A DNA stretch of 64,000 nt, taken from Boletus sp. NGJ (Eukaryota; Basidiomycota; Agaricomycetes; Boletales; Boletaceae). The position numbers and the translations under genes are program-made. The notes below the pieces were generated by a model. That model saw only the letters and a program-made list of their open reading frames with translations, searched no databases and was not told the DNA's origin. Location: positions 248,001 through 312,000 of the forward strand of contig JAGTXK010000138.1 in the NCBI GenBank assembly GCA_019096195.1. The letters are read 5' to 3'. This document shows positions 1 to 9,028 of the stretch, one piece after another. Numbering within the stretch: the stretch's first letter is position 1; every line of letters begins with the position of its first letter.

Positions 1-81
1 GGTCTGTCTTCGTGGTCTATTCCCTTGCCTTGAGACGAACTCGAGATATTGAAGGATGCTATTTTACGGTTCACGCTTGAT

Positions 82-365
82 CCTGCCACACGCCGCAAGA
101 AGCTAGATACTTGCAACCTCGAATCCAAGCACCCGTGTTCGACGACTTGCACACCTGCCTTTGTCGACCATCTCGCGGACGCCGTTCGAAACACGAGAGA
201 AATATATATCCGTTGACCAACAGGAGAGGCCAGAAAGGCATATTTTCGTTCGCAAATGCCGATCCTGTAGACATGTCGAATGCCAGTGCACACTACCCTT
301 TAAAGTACGCACTCGACAGGATCCGCCTGCTTGGGGACACTGTCCCATTGAAACCACGACTTTGA
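82..365 (+). pseudogene. Carnitine acetyltransferase 3'-end relic (left arm of inverted duplication)
   Basis: This stretch aligns with the last exon of the intact carnitine acetyltransferase gene at 28693-31655. Both read ESKH, then C, T and T residues, then F-(V/I)-(D/E)-H-(L/V)-A-D-A-(V/L)-R-(D/N)-x-R-E-I, and both end with a matching P-R-stop (TGA at 363-365 here). This copy has in-frame stops after the TREIYIR block and lost reading frame further on, so it cannot encode the C-terminus. It lies tail to tail with the peroxygenase at 659-2156, exactly as the intact gene lies relative to the second peroxygenase. The window edge cuts off anything further upstream, so I cannot say how much of the gene was duplicated. 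The match is read by eye and is strongest over 112-200. Confidence 0.72.
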
Positions 366-658
366 GACCGAACTGTTATTGATACAAGATAAGGCTAACG
401 GATGCGTCGATGGGGAATTCAACTGTAGACGACTTACCCCGTTCTTTATGTGGATGCATTTGGTAAATCACCGTTCACACCCTGACACTCCAGAATATAA
501 TGATGAAATCCATATCAACGTACAATACATCGACACTGAATACCAAGAAATCGACTCGTAGTATACCCATCGGAAGAGAGCTACATTCACGGCATGATAG
601 AACACTCATAGGACCTCAACATTCAACCGTCGCTCCGATTTGGTCTTTCTTTAAATTC

Positions 659-2156
659 TCATTGCCCAAATGGGAACAGTTGTTCACAACTTGAGTTGTC
701 CAGCGTCTTGTAGAATGTGACCAAGTTGGCCTTGATCGCGGTCTCAAGTTCGGAAGTCGGGTTGGGGTACAGCTCAGCTGTCAAGTTCACCTGTCTCTGG
801 TACCCATAGCACGTCTGAGAAAAATCAGCACAGGAAACGGTGTACCGGACCAGAGAGATCGACGCACATTCCCAGGGTCCGCTGGATTCACCACAAAGTT
901 GCCCACGCCTTCGTTGCGTCCGGGCTCAACACCGACCAAGGCGAATATCTTGTTGAACATGGTGGTGACCTGGGGAAAGTTGTATGGGGCCTGACGACGG
1001 TAGAATCCCTCGGGGTACTGGTGTAGCTCAAAGAAACTCCGCGCGTCGCTCAACGTGGCGTTGATCGTCGTGTTCGCCGTCTGGTTGCTCACGAAGAAGG
1101 CGAGAGGAAATGTCGTCTCTGCATAGGCGGTGAGGTAGCGGGGGGTGTCGAATGAAAAAGTGGGGTTGCGTGCGATGGAGTCGTTGATGCGCAGGTACTT
1201 TTGCAAGGATGCAGATTCGACGGTGATCATGCCGCCTCCGACAAGATTGGCTGCATAGACAAGCTGTGAAAGGGATGAGCAATACAGATACGGGTGGTGG
1301 CCCACACCTACCTGATCGAACAAGGTCTCGTTGAAACTGTAGTTGTTGCCGAAATAATAGTCTCCACGAGTGGTGCTAGCATCGCCTAGTGTTGGGAGTC
1401 AACAGCAGTAATTATCGCATCCTTATCAGGAGTACACAAGACATCCCGTTATCACGGGAGAGAGGCGCGAAGTTTACCTTCAAAATTGCCATGGATGTTA
1501 AGCCCTGGAGTGAGTTGACTATCTTCAGTCGTATTTGCACCGATGCTCATCAGGTTGGTTAAATGGTTCCCATCAACAACGAATGCCTATTTCATTTCCA
1601 GGCATCATCTATTCATTAGCAGGAAAAGCTGGACGACAGAGTACCCTTTGACACACCCCATAAGTGACGAATGAAGCCAGGTTCCATCCCATGTTGAAAC
1701 CTACGAGTTTCAAATTGAAATCATCGAGGAGGATCCCTGTTCCATGGTCTACCTACCTTCTTGGACAGCAGTGATGATCTCAGCCGGAGTGGCTACGCCG
1801 TTGCGGTTGAGATACTTTGCAAAGGAAACTTGTGGTAAATCGCGTCACCGAAATCTCCGATCACTTACCCCATGAGAGGCAAGGGTGTTCAGTCCCGGGC
1901 AGGGACCACGAATGTCACCTGGTTGATCAGGCTCGTATGGGTGGGCCGAGTCATAGACCAGCTTTGCAGACGTATCCTTGATTGCATGCGGGAGAGGTTG
2001 TGCACCAGGCATGCTACCGAAGGTTCGCGCTACGGCATGGACCTCTTCTGGAGATAAGCCTGCGAGCGAACGGTATTCCGGGAAGTTCGCTAGGTGTGGG
2101 AACCCTAGTGTATATGGGACGAGCCCAACTATAATCGCGAGATGCTGTAAATTCAT
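659..2156 (-). CDS. Unspecific peroxygenase (heme-thiolate peroxidase), copy 1
   Basis: Secreted heme-thiolate enzyme of the peroxidase family 2/chloroperoxidase superfamily, which uses H2O2 to put oxygen into organic substrates. The protein starts MNLQHLAIIVGL, a signal peptide, then FPHLANFPEYRSL as in known peroxygenases. The proximal heme ligand is Cys in RGPCPGLNTLASHG. The acid-base motif follows as FEGDAS-T-TRGDYYFG-NYSFNETLF, which marks a long-type EGD enzyme. It ends with SSCEQLFPFGQ-stop, whose Cys is expected to form the C-terminal disulfide. Seven exons with GT-AG introns read through without a stop, so the gene looks functional. An in-frame ATG nine bases upstream (2165) is possible. 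The TATA-like element at 2217-2224 is TATATTAG, weaker than that of copy 2. Copy 2 is at 26913-28423 in opposite orientation. Confidence 0.9.
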
Positions 2157-2224
2157 TCGGAACATGAGTAAGGAGTAGGGGAAACAAATCTGACGAAGAG
2201 GTCAAATACTGGCGATCTAATATA

Positions 2225-2694
2225 CCCAAGGAAAATGGCATGAGCCTAGTTTTGGCCCAGAACACTGCGTCCCTCAAGCAGATAACTGGCAGTGCAGCTG
2301 CGGCGCCACATTATACAGGATCTGTATATCAATTTAACACGGTTTCCGGCCCCGTTGGATGCTGGCGTTGCACTGTTGGGAATATTTGGCAAGGTGGATC
2401 TGGCAAGGTGCAGCCTTGCTATCGGTTCTGTTACCTGTATTATCGGAGTCGAGACAGCACTCGACTTTATTATGCTAGGAAAACTTTCACATTTCCGCGT
2501 GGGCAGCAAGGAACGGAACAGGGCATGTAGTATTGAACCGCCGCAGCCATGGCTTGGAAATGGCAACTGTTAAAGTTGTTCACTTACCTGTAGTACGATT
2601 GATACAATGTTATTTTCCCTTGCTGTAACTGCGGTTTCTCCGCTGGATGTCAACTTAACCATCTGCAAGCTCTCGTGCTAGTTCGATCCATATA
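2225..2694. other. Upstream region of peroxygenase copy 1
   Basis: No gene seen. The first part holds the TATA-like element; similarity to the promoter of copy 2 fades around 2235-2250. The remaining open frames overlap each other on both strands and resemble nothing I know. Confidence 0.4.
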
Positions 2695-2836
2695 CAGTAC
2701 GCTATCTCATAATGCATGGGGCTGGGGAGAAATTTTTCATCCTGGCCCAGCCAAAATGCATGCTAATAATGCATATATCTCATAATGCATTAGCTTTTGA
2801 CCTCCCCGACACTATGCGTTATGAGATAGTGTACTG
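2695..2836. mobile_element. 142-bp TA-flanked MITE, Tc1/mariner or pogo type
   Basis: The left end reads CAGTACGCTATCTCAT and the reverse complement of the right end reads CAGTACACTATCTCAT. The match continues through about 35 bases, to a GGGGAG block, with a few mismatches. Each end is flanked by TA (2693-2694 and 2837-2838), the target duplication of Tc1/mariner/pogo elements, and CAGT is a common first tetranucleotide in that group. It is too short to encode a transposase, so it is a non-autonomous element. Internal sub-repeats of ATAATGCAT are visible near 2717 and 2764-2790. I saw no second copy in this window. Confidence 0.75.
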
Positions 2837-3395
2837 TACTGATTCCGTGGATTAGTCTCTGGCCAGGCAGCCGCGATAGCCAGGAAGAAAAGAAGTTTGA
2901 GACTGCGGCGAGGTGGCGACAAATTTGATGAGCAAGCAAAAAACGGACGGAGCATGACGGCGTCTGCCAGATTTACTAGCCGCAAGCTCTACCGAAATCA
3001 CACTATGATATGTACAGTAAGTATATGCGCTGGCATGTGGTAATTCTGAATCTGTGGCGCAAACACAAACAGGCTGCTGAGTAAGCGATAGTTCTCAACT
3101 TTGCATAGCATTTCCATCTCTTTGAGCGATTGTGCGTAAATTCGGCATAGGTCGACAGTGTCATTCGCACCTCCATATCGCTCCTTCATCGAAGAACAGA
3201 CTGTTACACCACAGCTCAGGAACTATGATCGCCTCAGGCTGGCTCTTTAGCACGTATCGGACGGGGCTCTCATACTGCCTGATTCAAGTTGGTACTGCAC
3301 TGTGGCGTCTCTTATCACTGTGTGATACCGACATCAACTAGTAGAAATGCGATTTCCCTATACCGCATCAAGTTATGAAAGGTAACAATCTCTAG
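2837..3395. other. Non-coding stretch between MITE and P450 relic
   Basis: No gene is supported. Part of it may be more of the decayed P450 found just downstream, but I cannot align it to any P450 motif. Confidence 0.3.
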
Positions 3396-3974
3396 TGTAT
3401 CATATTGTGTGTCCATCATGCATTGCCGAAAGGATCGTTGGTCCAGATGGTAAGAGGTTTCACCTGTATCTGCTTCCTTTGTTCACCCTAGGAGCTGAGT
3501 GCTGAAGAATTTGATCCTGACTGCTTCCTCAACGCAACATTAACCATCGGTTGCACAAGTATCTTACACCACAACTATTCATCTTCCTCATTCGATACTG
3601 GACCCCGTATTTGTCTTGGTCAACAGGTGAGCACTCATAAGCATTTTCTTCTTCCTACCCTTGCTGATAGTGTTCTCCATCAATTTCAGTTTGCATATAG
3701 TGAAATGCCTTTCATGCTGATTCGGTTCTTGCAACAATCGATTTGACTCGGTGAGTCTCGTACTAGATGCACAAGCTCCTGACACTTCCTCCTGCTTGGG
3801 CAGAGGTCGGTGGCCGAAAGGTGACGGAAAAGATCTTTCCGAAAATGCATCTCGCAAAGTATGCACATGTAGGTTTCCCAGTTGATGACAGCTGTGGTTG
3901 TCTGACATACGTCGGCACGGGGTGAGCTGTGGGTGAGAATCTTAATGACTGAACCCGACGATGAGAGTGTCTGA
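3396..3974 (+). pseudogene. Cytochrome P450 C-terminal relic (CYP63-like)
   Basis: The fragment covers the last third of a P450. A VSYCVSIMHCRKDRW piece matches the ERR-triad to meander region. After an intron comes AEEFDPDCF, then LHKYLTPQLFIFL, then the heme loop FDTGPRICLGQQ (F-x-x-G-x-R-x-C-x-G) at about 3592-3627. After another intron FAYSEMPFMLIRFLQQ follows, and the tail contains PPAWAEVGGRK and GELWVRI. It is broken: two bases are missing just before the heme loop, shifting the frame, and a TGA follows the FLQQS block. No N-terminal two thirds is present. The FAY-E--FMLIR block is typical of basidiomycete CYP63-like enzymes; the family call is from memory of that pattern. Confidence 0.75.
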
Positions 3975-4262
3975 GCAGCACAATTACCAACGACAATACG
4001 TTGCTGAACACTTTAGTTGCTGTCTCAGAAATATCATTCCCCTACTTGTACCATGTTTATTTCGCTTCATACCAATTGCTATGTATCCGCCAGTACTTCT
4101 TCACATGCCTGACAGTCGGAGCATTATGCTTCCGTTCTGCGACAGCTTGTACTCGTTAGTGCACAAACATTATGAATACCCATAACCAATGAAATGTCAT
4201 CAATAACCACGCATTTAAAGCTTGGACGGGTTCTTGGATGCTTCTTCATCCCCCACCGCGAG

Positions 4263-4999
4263 TCATTCAGTATTACCCTCGAGAAGCTTCTCTACGGCAG
4301 CGTCGATCGCTTGAGGAGTTGTCGTCGATGCCCAGCGATTTACGACATTGCCATTCTGATCGATCAAGAACTTTTCAAAGTTCCACTGTAACAACCCCGC
4401 GCATTAGAACGACTAGAATTTAACGATACTGATCCACGAACCTTGATGCGAGTCAAACCCAAGACACCAGATTTCTCGTTCTTGAGCCATTTGTATACAG
4501 GGTTGGTGTTGTCGCCGTTGACATCGGATTTCTTCATGAGAGGAAAGGAAACCCCGTGGTTGAGCTGACAGAACGACGCGATGGTTGCGTCGTCACCAGG
4601 TTCCTGACCACCAAACTAGACGCGAGATGTTTAACGAAAGGCATTTCAACCGGTCGCATGAAACACTCACTTGGTTGCAAGGGAATCCGAGAATCACAAA
4701 CCCGCGGCCCTTGTACTTGTCGTACAGGGTTTGCAGACCTATGCATGACGGAATTGTTCGTCCTGATCGCCTGTGTAGATGACATAGACAGCTTACCTTT
4801 GTACTGCGGAGTAAACCCGCTGTAATCCAATCGTCAGCATATACCGGTCTTCCATCTTCGAGAAAAAGGGCTGCGCATACCACTGTGATGCGACGTTGAC
4901 GACAAGGACGACCTTCCCCTTCAATTGCTCGAAATCGTAGGTCTGGCTACCTGGAAGATCTGCTTTGAGGTCGTAGAAGGCGGAAGTAGTTGATGACAT
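4263..4999 (-). CDS. Glutathione peroxidase / thiol peroxidase (Hyr1/Gpx3-like)
   Basis: Reduces peroxides, in fungi usually with thioredoxin as electron donor, and can sense H2O2. Five exons (4881-4999, 4797-4819, 4671-4738, 4442-4615, 4263-4385) give 168 residues, the usual length. The peroxidatic residue is Cys, not selenocysteine: its codon TGC is split by intron 1, giving [16 protein letters not shown]. Then come LGFPCNQFGGQEPG and WNFEKFLID with the catalytic Trp. Exon 4 in genomic order is only 23 bp (4797-4819). The cytosolic start is [15 protein letters not shown]. The frame stays open upstream to two ATGs at 5209, adding about 70 residues rich in Arg, Ser and Thr with almost no acid residues, so a longer mitochondrial form may be made. 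Confidence 0.93.
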
Positions 5000-5209
5000 T
5001 GTTTGCCTTGGCAGAGTTGAGTGGAAAGATTGTAAGCGTTGGTGTATGAAAACAGATGTTTGCGAATGCTTCCAAGATGCAAAACTATATCGGAATAATC
5101 GATACTCGCAGACAGGAACCAAACTAATAAGTAATCGTGGTCGGGAGGGGACCAGATGACGAGTCTGGGTCGCAGTTGATTTCGAGACGGTCGCAAAACG
5201 CTGCATCAT

Positions 5210-5767
5210 TAATTACGACAGATTATCAATTCCTAAGTACTGTAATACTACTGCGGTCCAAGTTGTTTCACAGAAAGCACCAACAATTTTATAATACACA
5301 TAGCAGGTCAGAGGAAGTGGGGGTTAAGGCCCCCAAATCAGTGCCAGCTACATATTCACCGGCACCAGCAGAAAGTATTGTTATCAAAGTGAGAGTTTCA
5401 GTGAGCTCGTACAAAGTAACTCCGAAACTCCGCCCTCAAGTTTGTACTATATGCCTTTCCAGCCACCTTTCCGACACTTCTACCAACCACAACATCTTTA
5501 CGGTGAGTTGTCAAACCCTCAAACCTCTACTACTTCACGATGATATCTATTATCACCAAACCTGAGCCATCGGCACTGGTGAAAAATATTTTAATTACTA
5601 AGAACAGCCATCTGATTCTTTCGCCTTCATGACTCCAAATTCCGTTTACTGATCTTTCCCATCTCAGAAAGTTCACGATGCATGATGGAATTAGATAGTA
5701 TGTGCTGATGATAAGCAGAATGCTACAACATCAAACGTATAGGGTCCTCGACTCAACTTACATATAC
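5210..5767. other. Intergenic, glutathione peroxidase upstream region
   Basis: No gene is supported. A 142-codon plus-strand open frame at 5137-5565 has no recognisable domain and overlaps the possible leader of the peroxidase gene. This stretch should contain the promoter of the peroxidase and the 3' end of the next gene. Confidence 0.4.
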
Positions 5768-6890
5768 CTACTTCTGTCCGGCCAGTTCAATTATTTTTGC
5801 CCCTCTTTCGCGCTGTAGGAAAGGTCAGCCCTGTTCATGTACATGATATCATTGACAAACCTCATCCATTGCCTTTACAATGCGTAGTCTCTCCACGTCG
5901 CGTGCACACTCAGCGATGCGCACCTCCATCTCCTTCACGGCTTCTCTTGCCGAGTCTAATCGTTCTTGCTGGGCCAAGACCTCCCCTTCTTTGCCTTCCC
6001 ATCGCGCGCGCTCCTCGGCGCAACGTGTTTCCGCGCGAGCACGCAATTCAGTTGTTCGACTCTTTTCCTCTTGAAACCTGCTTTCGGCCTTCTGTGCGGC
6101 GGAGAGTGCCTTGGCGTGTGAAACTCCAGCACTTGCTTCTCGTTTAATCGCTGCCTTATGAAGGCTTTGAAGGGCAGAGAGGCTCTTCAGAGCCGAGGCC
6201 AGAGCCACTTTCTCTGTGGTTGATTCCATCTTGAGAAGCTTCGAAAACTTCTTGGACTCCTTTTCTGTCATTGTTGCGTCAGCGTGATGCGTAGATTTCG
6301 GTTGCAAAACTCACTCTCTTCTGTCATAATTCGATTCTTCTGTTTCTGACTCAACGATCGTTCAGCTTTGGCGCTCCTGGCGAAGAGACTTTCGTCAACG
6401 TCGGGCTCGGCGTTCGGTCCCATGAGTGGTGCGCCATCCGCGAACGCGCTAGTCCCCCCAGTGGTATGTGTACTTCTGGTCGTCCGAACCGACTCTTTTC
6501 TCCCCATAGCGCCGCCGGCTCTGCCGAAAATCGTCTTGATTCCTGATGTCTGTTTTTCTTGGCCATCAGGTTCAATGGGGAGGGAATGGAGGGAAGGAGT
6601 CTTTTGTCTCGCTTCGTCGTCTGCATGCTTCGAGGGGGAGCTCATCCCGTTCGCATGGGTATGTTGATTGGTCCCATTCGGGTGTCCAGAAGCTGCAAAG
6701 TGAGGTGATAGATTGAAAGACCTGTCTTGTAATCAGAGAAACCACCATTCTCACCTCCGGGACGGGGGTCAGCGGGACCGCTTCCTTGCCCAGTAGCGTC
6801 GTCTGTGAGAGGAGAGAATTGCATGACAAGTGCGTCGTAGTAGAGAGAAATTTGGTCACTAGCGGTTGAAGGCGCTGGGGTGACAGACAT
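5768..6890 (-). CDS. Conserved-type coiled-coil protein, function unknown
   Basis: I do not recognise a family. The model starts MSVTPAPSTASDQISLYY and has four exons joined by good GT-AG introns, with all junctions in frame, ending IIELAGQK-stop at 5768. The first 150 residues are low-complexity, rich in Ser, Thr, Pro and Gly, with a TIFGRAGGAMGRKE segment. From about residue 160 to the end it is a long helix rich in Ala, Glu, Lys and Arg with heptad-like spacing (KKFSKLLKMES, then ARAETRCAEERARWEGKEG), so a coiled coil is likely. The start lies 116 bp from the stop of the upstream phosphatase gene on the same strand. A scaffold or cytoskeletal role is possible but not shown. Confidence 0.72.
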
Positions 6891-7006
6891 ATAACACGGT
6901 GAGGAGACAAGACTGACATGTCCGCTGCAATTTATGACAGTGATAAATAACAATTCAGACTGGCTGATGGACGACGTCATCGTCCAACCCCTAATCGCTA
7001 CTGTGC

Positions 7007-8511
7007 CTACCAGAGGTCCTCGTTCAACTCACGAACGGCCGTCACCAACAGTTCGTCCTCCTGCTCAGCGTACAACGCCTTGACGACTTCCTGCTCCTTC
7101 CAACCTCCCCCCTTGACGGGCTCTAGGCTATATTCTATGGATAAAGCAGAAAGTGCCCCTCCATAAGCATGTGAGATGCCTGCATAACATCCATCAGAAA
7201 CAGCTCTTTTCACCGCAACAGCGGAACGAACCAGTGTCGATAATGAGCACTTTGCCTCCGCAGCGCGCCACGATGTTTTGCAAGTGGGGCGTGTGTCCCA
7301 TTACCATCCTGCGTGTACCAGTCTTCTCTAGAACTTTATCCACCTGCGCGCATACCTTGGACTCTGCTTCCTCTGCCCACCCGCGGTACCACAGAGGACC
7401 GTCAGCACCATAAAGACGTGCCTCCTCACGCGTAGTCCCTACGGGTAACCCGGGGTATGCATGGGGTGGGTGAGGGGGAGGCTGTGGTGAACGAGATCTC
7501 AGTCTACGAAGAAGCGTTGCAGAGAGATTATTGATGGCACTCGGATATGGCTGGAGGCTCGGGTATGCTGGTGATAGCCCTCCATGCACGAAAGAGAATG
7601 CTGCATGGGAGAGAGGTCCAGCATTTGCACGCGCATACATGCTGCCCTTCTCGGGCGGGTAGTCGGTATTAGGAGGTCCGAGGAGGCTATGAAGAGGAAG
7701 GCGTGCAGCAGTCGTGTAGTTGGATGACCATGTGCTACCGAGCCATCCGGTCGTAACGGCCTTCTGCCGCGCACTGATGGAGCCGAATGTCTCAATTTCG
7801 GTTGGGTAAACATATCTGTGTGGTGTGTTTCGTCACGCAATCTGTGCAGCGGAAGATTCGGGACATTTACCTCCAGTCACCTGGAAGGTCCTCGTCAAGC
7901 GTTTGCCAAGTGTACACAGACATGTACTCACCAATAGCGTTCATCCACTCATGATTTCCTAGAATGCTGATCATCTCACCTCCCATGCCGTGTGCTTGTT
8001 CTCTGAGATCCTCCATCCATTGGAAGAGCTCGATAGTATCATCACCTCTAAGGAACAAGTTAGCAGGTCGGAAGGAAGATAGCCAAAACATAGACCTGTC
8101 AATAATATCGCCTGTCTGAACGAAAACATCGACGTTTCCACTCCAGTTCCCATCTTCATCCACAACACCAGCCATCTGGAGCACGCGTCCTGCATTGAAA
8201 AGGTCGCCGTGGATATCGCCAACAGCAATGATTCGCCTAGAGAAGCGGGGTCGTGGTTCGTCGATGGTAACTTCTGAATTGGCGGCGTCTGCTTTCTGCT
8301 TCGCCGACAGAGGGTGTTGTTGGGTTGCAAAGGGGGCATACACAGCGGCCTGTACATAATTTACGAGGGTCGAAAGAATAGCTGAGCGTCGGGGACCTGT
8401 GCCAAGGTGTGGTGCTGGCCCCAGAGGTGAGACGTAGGGTTGAGCCAGATAGGCGAGCGAGAGAATTAGAAGCGAAAAGGCTACAAAGGCTACAGTCGAT
8501 GAACGAGCCAT
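7007..8511 (-). CDS. Membrane-anchored calcineurin-like (PPP/SLP-type) phosphatase
   Basis: Metallophosphoesterase with the PPP motif order: GDIHGD, then GDIIDRG (its Arg codon is split by an intron, giving DRGDD), then GNHEWMN, then FVHGGLSP and finally VMGHTPH. These supply the two-metal ligands and the catalytic His. The order and the HGG/GHT spacing resemble Shewanella-like protein phosphatases, which occur in fungi, plants and protists. The N-terminus MARSSTVAFVAFSLLILSLAYLAQ is a single hydrophobic segment, so the enzyme is probably a type II membrane protein or secretory-pathway resident with a lumenal catalytic domain. Several introns are present. An in-frame ATG ten codons upstream (8541) is an alternative. 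The substrate cannot be told from sequence. Confidence 0.87.
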
Positions 8512-9028
8512 GGTTGGCCAATAAAGCGTGTAACGACCCACTCGTCTCGAAAGCGAACAATAAGTGTGTGTGCGCTTGTTGCAATGATCGGACCAAGCAG
8601 TGGGTGTCGGCTATATGTCCGTGGTACTGCACAACGCCTCGCACCTCGAGGCCACAGTGCAGCCAGCGGGGATGCGTCAGGCAGTGCTACAAGCTGCAGC
8701 GGGGCTCGGTGGCTTTGGCAATATTATTAGGTTGCTTTCGAGCCTCGAACTAGCCTATCTAGGTAGTAGGCAATATTGCTGGTCCGTGTAGAGTCATCAC
8801 TTCCTGGCATCATTTACCTTGCGTGTAGGTTAGAGCAACGAATGGTCGCCGTCACACTATGATATGATATCCCCGGTTGAACAGCGCACGCGCACAACGG
8901 TCTTTCGATTTTTGCACTGCACATCCGTTACTACAGGAATAACAGGGGGCTAGACAGCCAGCGACCACACGTTTTGGCAAATGAGGCAAAATTTTGAGGA
9001 AAAGATTGACCTTGCACCTTGCAACGAT
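8512..9028. other. Intergenic, phosphatase promoter / TERT 3' side
   Basis: No gene seen. The region should hold the phosphatase promoter and the 3' UTR of the telomerase gene. Confidence 0.5.

Larger units (their letters stand above)
82..2235 (-). repeat. Left arm of an inverted segmental duplication
   Basis: The segment corresponds, in opposite orientation, to about 26815-28965. Matching parts are the promoter next to the TATA-like element, the full seven-exon peroxygenase gene, the intergenic tail and the last exon of carnitine acetyltransferase. Exon 1 of the two peroxygenases differs at 16 of 96 aligned residues by my count, so the duplication is not recent. The left limit may lie outside the window. 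Confidence 0.75.

Noticed and set aside
5137-5565. 142-codon plus-strand open frame
   Set aside because: Overlaps the likely glutathione peroxidase leader and promoter; no domain and no coding-like composition.
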